Assembly (NCBI RefSeq): GCF_015355785.1
Contig: NZ_JADKYW010000006.1
Location: forward strand, 142,702 to 206,701
Source of the DNA: Arthrobacter gandavensis
GTDB lineage: Bacteria > Actinomycetota > Actinomycetes > Actinomycetales > Micrococcaceae
Reading direction: 5' to 3'
Length of the DNA stretch: 64,000 bases
Positions 55,385 through 64,000 of the stretch are shown piece by piece. Within the stretch, counting starts at the first letter, position 1; the number at the start of each line of letters is the position of its first letter. The position numbers were made by a program, and so were the translations under genes. Under the pieces are notes generated by a model. That model saw nothing but the letters and a program-made list of their open reading frames with translations. It was not told the origin of the DNA and did no database searches.

Positions 55385-55892
55385 AGGGCACGCACCTCTC
55401 CGGTGTAGCGTTCCATTGCCGCCCTGCTGAGGGCAGGCAGGGACAGGTCCACGCTGCGTGAGCCGCGTACGGCGGTGATCCCGCCGGCCGGAGCCTCCTC
55501 GATCTGCGCGTCCGGCCCCAGGAGCCGGTATGCCTGGTCCCGGAGGGCGTTAAGCAGAGCCGGATAGCGTGGATCAGCGCGGAGTTTCGCTGCCTCGGCC
55601 TGGACCTGCCGGTGCAGCTGTCCGCGCAGTTCCTCTTCGCGGGCCAGAACCGTGCCGCCGGCGCTGCGCCGTGCCCGGGCGGAGCGCAGCACGGCTTCAG
55701 CCCGCGCTGCTTCGCGGCCGTCGGCCTCTGCCCGGCCGCGGATCTGCTCCGCCTCGGTTCGTCCGCGTTCACGGATGTCCGCTGCCTGCCGTTCCGCCGT
55801 GCCCAGGATGGTTTTGGCCTGCGCGGCGGCCCCGGAGCTGATGGCTTCGCGGATCGCTGCCAGTGCCGGGCCGGCGGCGCGGGGAAGGCTGC

Positions 55893-55896
<4 letters not shown>
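55372..55896 (-). CDS. atpE: V/A-type ATPase subunit E (peripheral stalk)
   Basis: A 174-residue protein. The first hundred residues are a charged alanine/arginine-rich coiled coil (ILGTAERQAADIRERGRTEA), followed by a globular C-terminal domain. This is the layout of subunit E, which pairs with the G/H subunit to form the stator stalk. Sequence similarity in this family is low, so the call leans on length, coiled coil and position between F and A. Confidence 0.78.
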
Positions 55897-57871
<1,975 letters not shown>

Positions 57872-57885
<14 letters not shown>

Positions 57886-58903
57886 CAAGCACCTCGCTTC
57901 CGCCGCCCGCGGCCGCTGCGGCCAGGGCGGCACGCACGCGCCAGGCGTCGACGGCGAGGACGGCGACAGCCCCGACTGCAACATCCGGCCCCGGAAGGCC
58001 GGAACGCAGCAGCCGGAAGGCGTCCTCCTCAACGAGCGCCCTCAGTGCGGCTTCGGCTCGCCAAAGGTCAGCGGGATCCTCGATGCCTCTGAGCGCCGGT
58101 GCAGCGGCTGCGGGCAGCGCTGCCCGCAGGGACGCGAGGTCCTGGGCCTGCTGCCAGCTCCCGCCGATCATCGGCTGCAACAGCGAGTTCAACCGGTTGG
58201 CGGGTTCGCGGCGGGTCCCGGCACCGCCACTGCTTTCGCTGGACAGGACGAGCACGCGGCGGGCTGCCAGCAGAGCGGCGCCGGCAACCATCCAGCTGCC
58301 CGTCTGCGGTGCCGCTGCGGCGAGCCTGCGCATCCAGACCGCACCGAGGGTGTCCGCTGCGTCCTCCGGACTCCCCGGGTCGCCCCAGGGGCTGGTGCGC
58401 AGCATGTCCACCAGCTCCGTGGTGCTTACTGCACGGGACAACCGCGGCCAGGCGGTCGCCAGCCCGCCCAGCTCAAAGTATTCGGGCAGTGCGACGCCGG
58501 GGCGGGCCGGCGTTCCGGCGTCCTCAGCTGCGTCCTGCTGCAGCCGCCGGGTGAGCACCGTGATGTTGGCCAGCTCGAAGGCGGCTCCGGCGGCCCGGAC
58601 CATCCTCGCGCCGGAGACCGGGAGCCAGCCCGCCAGCACGCGCAGCTGCCAGAGCACGCTGCGGCGCGTTGCGTGCTGGGCCTTGGCCAGGTCAGTTTCC
58701 GGGCCGGATGCGGGGCTGCCGCTGCGGCCAGCGGTGCTCTTCCTGCCGGCGGCGAGCTCGGGTCCGTAACCGGTCCCCTCAAAGAGCTCCACGGCCGGCT
58801 CAAGGGAGGACAGTGCAGCGGCGTCGCGGCAGAGTCCGGCACCGGCCCTCCTTCGGGCCAATGCCTTGGCACGGACGGTTGCAGCTACCCAGTCCGACCT
58901 CAC
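57872..58903 (-). CDS. atpC: V/A-type ATPase subunit C (rotor-ring coupling subunit)
   Basis: A 343-residue helical protein rich in Ala, Arg and Leu. Position, size and the funnel-type helical pattern fit subunit C (eukaryotic subunit d), which connects the shaft to the membrane ring. Recognisable family sequence is sparse; FELANITVLTRRL and ELGGLATAWPRLS are the best pieces. It lies between the G/H and I genes with overlaps at both ends. Confidence 0.75.
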
Positions 58904-59337
58904 GGCGGCCCGCCGCCAAGATAGTCCCGGAAAATCGAACCGGCGATCTTCGCGGCAAGCTCCGGAAGACGTTCCTGGGCGGCCTGGCCGAGCTGATCGG
59001 CACGGTTCCGGGCCCGGGCCAGGAGTTCTGCGTCGGCAGCTGCCGCCTGCTGCGTCACTTCTTCCGCGGCCCGTGCACGGACCGCACCGGCGTCAAGCCG
59101 GGCCTGGGCCACCTCCGCGTCGGCCTGCCCGTGTGCGTCGGCAATCAGCTTCCGTGCCTGCGATGCTGCCGCCTCGACCCGGGCCCGGCCTTCGTCGGTG
59201 TCCGGCTGGAGGGCCGCAAATACCGGAAGGAGTTCTGCGCCGGGACCCTCCTGGTCCGTGGACGGAACCCCCGCAGGCCCGGAGGGCCCCGGTGCGCCGA
59301 CCGGACGGAACCGGTCCAGAATGGTAGGCCGTGCCAA
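58900..59337 (-). CDS. V/A-type ATPase subunit G/H-like (peripheral stalk coiled coil)
   Basis: A 145-residue protein. The N-terminal 50 residues are Pro/Gly-rich; residues from about 52 to 130 are a continuous charged coiled coil (EAAASQARKLIADAHGQADA and on). This matches the stator subunit G/H that wraps around subunit E. It is the first gene of the operon and overlaps the C gene by four bases. The call depends on coiled-coil character and context. Confidence 0.72.
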   Translation of the reverse strand: MARPTILDRFRPVGAPGPSGPAGVPSTDQEGPGAELLPVFAALQPDTDEGRARVEAAASQARKLIADAHGQADAEVAQARLDAGAVRARAAEEVTQQAAAADAELLARARNRADQLGQAAQERLPELAAKIAGSIFRDYLGGGPP

Positions 59338-59425
59338 AGCTCATGCACCTCCGGGATGGGCGTGAAGAAGCTGCTGCGCCGGGAGCGGCTCCCCGCCTGT
59401 CCAGTCCAGCGGGCGGGCACAGAAA

Positions 59426-59485
59426 AGCCCGCCGTACGCTGGGCCAAATACGTGTTTGACCCGTTATTCGAGCGTACGGCGGGCT
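59426..59485 (-). terminator. Large terminator hairpin of msrB upstream of the V-ATPase operon
   Basis: A 15-bp perfect stem (59426-59440 with 59471-59485) is extended inside by an eight-pair stem with one mismatch (gggccaaa with tttgaccc). On the minus strand the stem runs directly into a TTTT tract, giving a textbook intrinsic terminator about 45 bp after the msrB stop. It isolates the V-ATPase operon, whose promoter must lie in the next 90 bp. Confidence 0.88.
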
Positions 59486-59529
59486 ACCGGGGGGCACAAT
59501 GGCCGGACAGGCATCTGCCCGGCGCGGGG

Positions 59530-60003
59530 CTAGTTCCCGTCCGCGGTCTTCGGCACCAGCTTGATGGAGACCGAGTTGATGCAGTACCGCTGGTCGGTGG
59601 GGGTATCAAATCCCTCGCCCTCAAACAGGTGTCCCATGTGGGAGTCGCAGTTGGCGCAGCGAACCTCAATGCGGTCCATGCCCATGCTGCGGTCGTGCAG
59701 GTAGCGCACCTTGCCTTCGGCAAGCGGTGCGAAGAAGGAGGGCCAGCCGCAGTGCGAGTCGAATTTTTCGCTGCTGGTAAAGAGTTCCGCACCGCAGGCC
59801 CGGCAGGCGTACACGCCTTCGGTCTTCGTGTCCCAGTACTCTCCGGTATAGGGGCGTTCCGTACCTGCCTGACGCAGAACCTGGTACTCCTCGGGTGTCA
59901 GCTCGCGGCGCCACTCGTCGTCGGACTTCTGGACCGGGAACTGCGTGCCGGTGTCATTGCTGCTGTTCATTGCCGCCTCACTGTTCGTTCCTGTCGTGCT
60001 CAT
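59530..60003 (-). CDS. msrB: Peptide-methionine (R)-S-oxide reductase
   Basis: A 157-residue MsrB repairing methionine-R-sulfoxide in oxidised proteins. Two zinc-binding pairs (CRAC and CANC), the core HCGWPSFFAP and the catalytic cysteine in RYCINSVSIK are present. GGAG six bases before ATG 60003 supports this start; the first 25 residues are a poorly conserved polar leader. It is monocistronic with a strong terminator. Confidence 0.95.
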   Translation of the reverse strand: MSTTGTNSEAAMNSSNDTGTQFPVQKSDDEWRRELTPEEYQVLRQAGTERPYTGEYWDTKTEGVYACRACGAELFTSSEKFDSHCGWPSFFAPLAEGKVRYLHDRSMGMDRIEVRCANCDSHMGHLFEGEGFDTPTDQRYCINSVSIKLVPKTADGN

Positions 60004-60068
60004 GTTTGCTCCAACGTCCGGAGGCGGCCAATAAGTCCCGCCTCCTTCAGCCCGGGGATCCGCGGCTG

Positions 60069-60560
60069 CTACGAATCGCCAATGAAGGTGGATCCGGAGT
60101 AGAGGTGCAGTACCGGGACGCCCAGCCGGTCCTGTGCCTCGTTGGCCCAGTCAGTGCCGAACGTGTCCTCCACCGCGTGCGGAGTGGTGATTACCACCAC
60201 CTGCTGCGCCTGTGAATTCCGGGCTTCCTCAACCACTGCCTCCACCGGGTTCTCACCGGTCACCCGGCCATCGGCGTCGAACCCCAGTCCCCGCAGCAGG
60301 TCCAGGGACTCTGCCAGCTCCTGTTCGGCAGCCTTGACCTCCTGCTTTTGGGTCAGGCGCGGGCCTGCGATGTTGCGGTATGCTGCCGCGAAGTCCAGCA
60401 GGCTCAGGTTATCCAGCACGTCCACGAGCATGTTCCGCCCGGGGTCAGCCGGCACCAGGACCTCGAACCGCACCGGGTTGTCCTCGGCCAGATAGCCCAG
60501 GTTGCGGGCATCGGCTTCATTCAGCGTTTCTTCCGTCAGCACCAGAATCGTTGGGTTCAT
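60069..60560 (-). CDS. Hypothetical protein with UspA-like fold
   Basis: A 163-residue soluble protein that I do not recognise firmly. It begins with a beta-strand (TILVLTEETLNEAD) and ends with QQVVVITTPHAVEDTFGTDWANEAQDRLGVPVLHLYSG (read as consecutive strand-helix-strand units), a pattern like universal-stress-protein alpha/beta sandwiches without the ATP-binding glycine motif. A stress-related role is a guess. It lies upstream of msrB on the same strand with a 65-bp gap. Confidence 0.6.
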   Translation of the reverse strand: MNPTILVLTEETLNEADARNLGYLAEDNPVRFEVLVPADPGRNMLVDVLDNLSLLDFAAAYRNIAGPRLTQKQEVKAAEQELAESLDLLRGLGFDADGRVTGENPVEAVVEEARNSQAQQVVVITTPHAVEDTFGTDWANEAQDRLGVPVLHLYSGSTFIGDS

Positions 60561-60654
60561 CCAGCCAGCCTAGCTTTTCCGGGCGGCAGCGCCACCCGGT
60601 ACGCCGCGAAGCTGCGTTTACCCCGCGGACAGGAAATTCGGTAAGAATGAAGAC

Positions 60655-61902
60655 ATGGTTCTCTCTCCTTCCGAAGTTGCCGAATCCGCCTCTGCGGTGA
60701 CTCCGCCGTGGGTCAAGTGGACGGCTTTCGGTGCCGGCATGGGTGTTGCTGCGTCCACGGCTGTCCTCGCTGCGACGTCGGGCCTGGCCGTGTATTTCGC
60801 CCGGCAGATCGTCACGCCCCGCCGGGAACGGGATGAGAACCTTGAAATCCTCGCGGTTTTCGATTCACCGCACGGACTGCAGGTGATCCTGCCCGCGAAT
60901 GAGGATACGACCATTCCGGGAGCCTACGGCCTGTACTGGAACCGCGGCGCCGGGCACGCGAGGATCGGTGAGATCCGCTCCTACGTGCCGCGGGAAGGTA
61001 CCGTGCAGCGCGACGTCGAACAGGTTTATTCCGGCGATATCGCCTCTGCCGTCCGGGGATGGTGGTCCGGCGCGATGCACCCGTCGCCTTCAGCCGCCGG
61101 TTTCCCCCAGGAAGACGTGGAGATCGACGTCGAGAACGGCAAGGCTCCGGCCTGGCTCGTGCGCTCGCTGGACGATTCGGGTACCTGGGCGATCATGGTG
61201 CATGGCCGCGGCGCCCAGCGCACCGAAACGATCCGCGGTCTGGGAGCAGCCAGGCGCGCCGGAATGACCAGCCTGCTGATCTCGTACCGAAACGACGGTG
61301 AAGCCCCCTACGCCTCTGACGGCCGTTATGGTCTGGGGCTGACCGAATGGCGCGACGTCGAAGCGGCTATCCGCTACGCGCTGGAGAACGGAGCCCGCGA
61401 CGTCGTGCTCTTCGGCTGGTCCATGGGCGGAGCGATCGCGCTGCAGACCGCTGACCTGTCACCACTCAAGCGGCACATCCGCGCACTGGTGCTCGATGGT
61501 CCGGTAGTGAACTGGGTGGAGGTCCTGGCCCACCATGCCCGCCTGAACCGGATTCCCGCGCAGGTTGGCAGGCTGGGGCAGTGGCTGATCTCCAACGCCG
61601 CCGGACGGACCCTGACCGGGCTCGCCGCACCGCTGGACCTGCGGAGCATGGACTGGGTATCCCGGGCCGAGGAAATCCGGACCCCGGTCCTGATCGTGCA
61701 CAGCGAGAGGGACGAGTTCGTGCCGGTGGGGCCGTCCGCTGACCTCGCGGAGAAGAATCCTGACCTGGTGACCTTCGTCCGCTTCCCGCAGGGCGGGCAT
61801 ACCCGCGAATACAACGTCGATCCTGCCCGGTGGGAAGACACAGTGGCCGGATGGCTGCAGCTTGCCCTGGGGCGTACCCGCCGCCCGGCTGAGCACCGCT
61901 AG
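60655..61902 (+). CDS. Membrane-anchored alpha/beta hydrolase
   Basis: A 415-residue protein with one N-terminal membrane helix (about 18-48) and a C-terminal alpha/beta-hydrolase domain. The nucleophile elbow is LFGWSMGGAIAL with Ser in GWSMGG; the acid is probably the Asp in HSERDEFVP and the histidine that of FPQGGHTREY. The region MVHGRGAQRTETIRG forms the oxyanion side. The topology suggests an enzyme tethered to the membrane. Substrate is unknown. It is divergent from the UspA-like gene. Confidence 0.85.
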   Translation: MVLSPSEVAESASAVTPPWVKWTAFGAGMGVAASTAVLAATSGLAVYFARQIVTPRRERDENLEILAVFDSPHGLQVILPANEDTTIPGAYGLYWNRGAGHARIGEIRSYVPREGTVQRDVEQVYSGDIASAVRGWWSGAMHPSPSAAGFPQEDVEIDVENGKAPAWLVRSLDDSGTWAIMVHGRGAQRTETIRGLGAARRAGMTSLLISYRNDGEAPYASDGRYGLGLTEWRDVEAAIRYALENGARDVVLFGWSMGGAIALQTADLSPLKRHIRALVLDGPVVNWVEVLAHHARLNRIPAQVGRLGQWLISNAAGRTLTGLAAPLDLRSMDWVSRAEEIRTPVLIVHSERDEFVPVGPSADLAEKNPDLVTFVRFPQGGHTREYNVDPARWEDTVAGWLQLALGRTRRPAEHR

Positions 61903-62063
61903 CGCCTTCCGGCCGTTCTTCCCCGCAGGGTCCGCAATCCCGGCGGCTCATTGTGGCAGGCGTTGCCGGGTGCGAGCATGAGGGAAGCCGGAAGCGGGGC
62001 CCGGGAGTCTTTATGTCCATGGTGTCCGCCGCGGTCCGGTACCAGGCACCCGTAGGAGGAACC

Positions 62064-62447
62064 ATGCTCGTCGTCGCCTCGGTCTTCGCGCTGATTGCTG
62101 CTGCCGTCCACGTGTACATCTTTGTGCTGGAATCGATCCGGTGGACTGCCCCGGCGACCATGGCGCTGTTTCGGATCCCGAACGGTGAGCAGGCAGCCCA
62201 CACCCAGGCGCTCGCATACAACCAGGGCTTCTACAACCTCTTCCTTGCCGTCGGCGCAGTCCTCGGTGTCCTCCTGCTGGGGGCAGGGAACACCGCCGTC
62301 GGGGCTACCCTCGTCGGGTTCGCGGCTGCGTCCATGATGCTCGCAGGCATGGTGCTGCTGTTCAAGGATTCCCGGATGCTCCGCCCCGCCCTGATCCAGG
62401 CCGGTCCGGCGCTGCTGGCACTGGTGTTCCTGATTGCGGGACTTTGA
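62064..62447 (+). CDS. DUF1304 family membrane protein
   Basis: A 127-residue protein with four predicted helices. The motif FALIAAAVHVYIFVLESIRW in helix 1 and YNQGFYNLFLAVGAVLG in helix 2 are the DUF1304 signature. ATG 62064 has GGAGGAACC just upstream, so the longer frame from 61953 is rejected. Function is unknown. A short tandem-repeat stretch follows the stop. Confidence 0.88.
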   Translation: MLVVASVFALIAAAVHVYIFVLESIRWTAPATMALFRIPNGEQAAHTQALAYNQGFYNLFLAVGAVLGVLLLGAGNTAVGATLVGFAAASMMLAGMVLLFKDSRMLRPALIQAGPALLALVFLIAGL

Positions 62448-62463
62448 ATCGGCCCTCTGTTCA

Positions 62464-62604
62464 GGCGTGTTCCGGCGTGTTCCGGCGTGTTCCGGCGGGT
62501 CTTTGCTGAGTGGCAGGGATAGGCCATTTCCTGGGTGCGTTGCCTGGGCGCGTTTCCCGGGCGCGTTTCCCGGGCGTTTCCAGGGGGCGTTGCCTGAGGC
62601 GGTT
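62464..62604. repeat. Two short GC-rich tandem-repeat arrays
   Basis: The first array is three exact copies of the 10-mer ggcgtgttcc at 62464-62493. The second starts at 62530 and is made of about five 13-bp units of the type cctgggcgcgttt (one of 11 bp), running to about 62604. They lie between the DUF1304 gene and a small membrane-protein gene. The units vary and have no spacers, so this is slippage-type repetition. Confidence 0.8.
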
Positions 62605-62629
62605 CGCCGGACCGGGGCGAGAGGGACAG

Positions 62630-63202
62630 ATGCAGACTAGTTCGGTGAGTGAGGCGGGAGCTGCTGGTTGCGCTGCGGATGCCTACGCCGGCGCTGCGCT
62701 GATGTCCGCCGTCGGCGTTGGGACAGTGTTGTCCCTCCTGTACGTCCTGAGCGGCAATTCCGCATTCAGGACGCCGTGGGAGCCCGCCGACCTGTCTTTA
62801 CTCTTTCCGGGGGTCCTGTATCTGTTCTGGGGTCTGCTGCCGCTGGTGGTTCCCGCAGCGGTGCTATTCGGGGCCTATTTCTTCGTCGCCCGGAAGGAGA
62901 GCCGCTTGAGCGTGCGGCGGCAGCGCGGCGCCCTGGCTTTGCTTGGCTTCGCGGCACCGCTCCTGGCGCTTCCGCTGTGGAGCACCACATATAGCGGGGT
63001 GTACGGGGCCGCGCTCCTGGCACTGGCTTTGCGTACCCGTGAGGCGCGGACCGCTGCGACCGGTGTGATGGCCTTTGCTGCGTACCTGGGGTCTAACGTC
63101 CTCGCCGGGTCGTGGGTTGTCCTCCCGATGCTGGGACTGGTGGCTGTCGCGGCGTTTGCGGGTGGTTGGCGAGTTGGAAGAGGGGCCGGGAACGAGTCCT
63201 GA
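62630..63202 (+). CDS. Hypothetical multi-pass membrane protein
   Basis: A 190-residue protein with about five hydrophobic segments and a basic loop (ARKESRLSVRRQRG) in the middle. ATG 62630 follows GAGGGA; the frame upstream runs through the tandem repeats and is not considered coding. I recognise no family. It has no obvious operon partner and lies before the SOS-boxed DUF222 gene. Confidence 0.6.
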   Translation: MQTSSVSEAGAAGCAADAYAGAALMSAVGVGTVLSLLYVLSGNSAFRTPWEPADLSLLFPGVLYLFWGLLPLVVPAAVLFGAYFFVARKESRLSVRRQRGALALLGFAAPLLALPLWSTTYSGVYGAALLALALRTREARTAATGVMAFAAYLGSNVLAGSWVVLPMLGLVAVAAFAGGWRVGRGAGNES

Positions 63203-63462
63203 GGCCGGGGCAGGACCGGAAGCCTCCGCTTGGGGAGCGCGTGGAGTCGTTGCCCATGGAACCTCTGCGGTTCGTGTACGCCTTGTTATCCTCCACAGTT
63301 CGTCATGCTGGGCTGGTTCGCCGAGGAGTTGTCCCCTGATTCGCCAGGTACTCTGCCGGGTTCGAACCCCGCTGTGGGAGCCGAGCTCGCAGGCGCTCGC
63401 TGGTTCTCAAGACGAGTACTCGAACCCGTAGAATCGCTCTTCTGGGGAGCGGCGGAGGAGCC

Positions 63463-63483
63463 TAGACTCGAACACATGTTCGA
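63463..63483 (+). promoter_or_regulatory. LexA (SOS) box overlapping the start of the DUF222 gene
   Basis: Positions 63468-63483 read TCGAAC-ACAT-GTTCGA, a perfect match to the actinobacterial LexA box TCGAAC-N4-GTTCGA. TAGACT at 63463-63468 is a -10 candidate seven bases before ATG 63476. The ATG itself lies inside the box. This implies a leaderless transcript repressed by LexA at its initiation site. The preceding 260 bp (63203-63462) show no gene; half-palindromes with TTCGAA recur there. Confidence 0.75.
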
Positions 63484-64000
63484 ATCAATTCGGAAGGCCC
63501 CGGCGCCACCGGTACGGAATCCAGGGGGTATGCACGCCGATGTTCCATGTGCCGGTCGGCATCCCCTTCCTGTCCGTGTTGCCAGTGGCGACAGCCCGGT
63601 CGAACCTGGCCGGCGGCTCACAGCGAGGGTTCGAAGCTTCTCTGCCGCGCTCGCAGGCGCCGACCTGGTGGAGACGGCCGACTATGAGCTGGTGGACTTG
63701 CTGCGGGTACTGGAGGAACTGAAATCGGCTGCCGCGGCGGTTCAGGCCCGCGCTGCGGCTGCATTTGATGCCTCCCAGCGCCGGGCCCAGGCCCGTGCCG
63801 GTGTCCCGGCCGAGCATCTTGGCCGCGGTGTCGGAGCGCAGGTAGCCCTTGCCCGCAGGGACTCCCCGCACCGCGTCAGTCGGCACCTGGGATTCGGCAA
63901 GACACTGGTCCACGAAATGCCCCACACCCTGGCAGCCCTCGCATCCGGAGTGCTCAGTGAATGGCGGGCAACCCTCCTGGTCCGGGAGACAGCCTGCCTG
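63476..64000 (+). CDS. DUF222/13E12-type HNH endonuclease family protein, cut by the window end
   Basis: The frame is open from ATG 63476 to the window edge (175 codons, no stop reached). The stretch LVDLLRVLEELKSAAAAVQARAA, followed by AFDASQRRAQARAGVPAEH and RGVGAQVALARRDSPHR, is the DUF222 core; the C-terminal HNH nuclease motif is expected beyond the edge. This is the actinobacterial 13E12 repeat family, present in many copies per genome and linked to the SOS response. GGAGGAG lies 15 bases before the ATG, too far for normal use, in line with leaderless translation. Confidence 0.85.
   Translation, partial: MFESIRKAPAPPVRNPGGMHADVPCAGRHPLPVRVASGDSPVEPGRRLTARVRSFSAALAGADLVETADYELVDLLRVLEELKSAAAAVQARAAAAFDASQRRAQARAGVPAEHLGRGVGAQVALARRDSPHRVSRHLGFGKTLVHEMPHTLAALASGVLSEWRATLLVRETACL

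Noticed and set aside
62464..62604. A CRISPR-like array
   Set aside because: The units are 10-13 bp and contiguous, with no unique spacers and no cas genes.
63350..63380. A tRNA-like T-arm (gggttcgaacccc) upstream of the DUF222 gene
   Set aside because: The T-loop is convincing in isolation, but no matching acceptor stem, D-arm or anticodon arm can be drawn at normal distances. TTCGAA half-sites also recur around this SOS-type promoter region.

Overview
The window reads as chromosomal DNA of a high-GC actinobacterium, most likely an Arthrobacter-like member of the Micrococcaceae. The evidence is the set of actinobacterial marker families (SepH, DUF4193, DUF3093, DUF3710, DUF3159, DUF3000, DUF5998, CeoB/CeoC, an ECF41 sigma factor, a DUF222/13E12 HNH protein), frequent GTG and TTG starts, several leaderless-looking starts and strong third-position GC. 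I found no rRNA, tRNA, CRISPR array, prophage or intact insertion sequence.

Layout. 0-3.3 kb: a copper module (csoR, copZ, copA) with two CsoR-type operators, closed by an 18-bp terminator stem. 3.3-12.5 kb: housekeeping genes, namely a topoisomerase IV/gyrase A protein, a GNAT/acyl-CoA-synthetase fusion, a DUF5998 protein, a nucleotide pyrophosphatase-like enzyme, thymidine kinase and SepH. 12.8-19 kb: a block conserved with the mycobacterial Rv2689c-Rv2699c neighbourhood (DUF4193, DUF3093, dut, DUF3710, OB-fold, DUF3159, ceoC, ceoB, TRAM methyltransferase), but without the APC-type permease that normally sits beside ceoB. 19-24 kb: aconitase and DXP synthase. 24-35 kb: an accessory stretch with oxidoreductases, a MarR/UvrA2 pair, two decayed genes, a DHFR-like protein, a TMEM175-like channel, NhaA and small membrane proteins. 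35-38.4 kb: a fatty-acid beta-oxidation pair. 38.5-43.2 kb: two CNNM/CorC proteins and an ECF41 sigma factor operon. 43.2-51.6 kb: RNase D, DUF3000, threonine aldolase, an SDR plus DUF6421 pair, RF3 and a thiolase. 51.6-59.3 kb: a nine-gene V/A-type ATPase operon. 59.5-64 kb: msrB, small stress, hydrolase and membrane proteins, and the start of an SOS-boxed DUF222 HNH gene cut by the window edge.

The most unusual structure is a 61-bp element present twice (29752-29812 on + and 34922-34982 on -, 56/61 identical). Each copy lies about 40 bp downstream of a stop codon in the same orientation relative to its gene. Each is enclosed by a 15-16-bp inverted repeat whose sequence is unrelated between the copies but self-complementary in each. 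It looks like a small mobile or structured element seated at the tip of terminator-like hairpins. The V/A-ATPase operon, with an unusually short stator subunit I, is the largest functional system and is uncommon in this lineage.

Functional links. csoR-copZ-copA form a copper sensor, chaperone and exporter. fadA and fadB-like genes are translationally coupled under a palindromic operator. The FAD oxidoreductase and its ECF41 sigma factor sit behind a promoter matching the ECF41 consensus. The V/A-ATPase genes run H-C-I-K-F-E-A-B-D with overlaps throughout, so the complex is probably made from one transcript.
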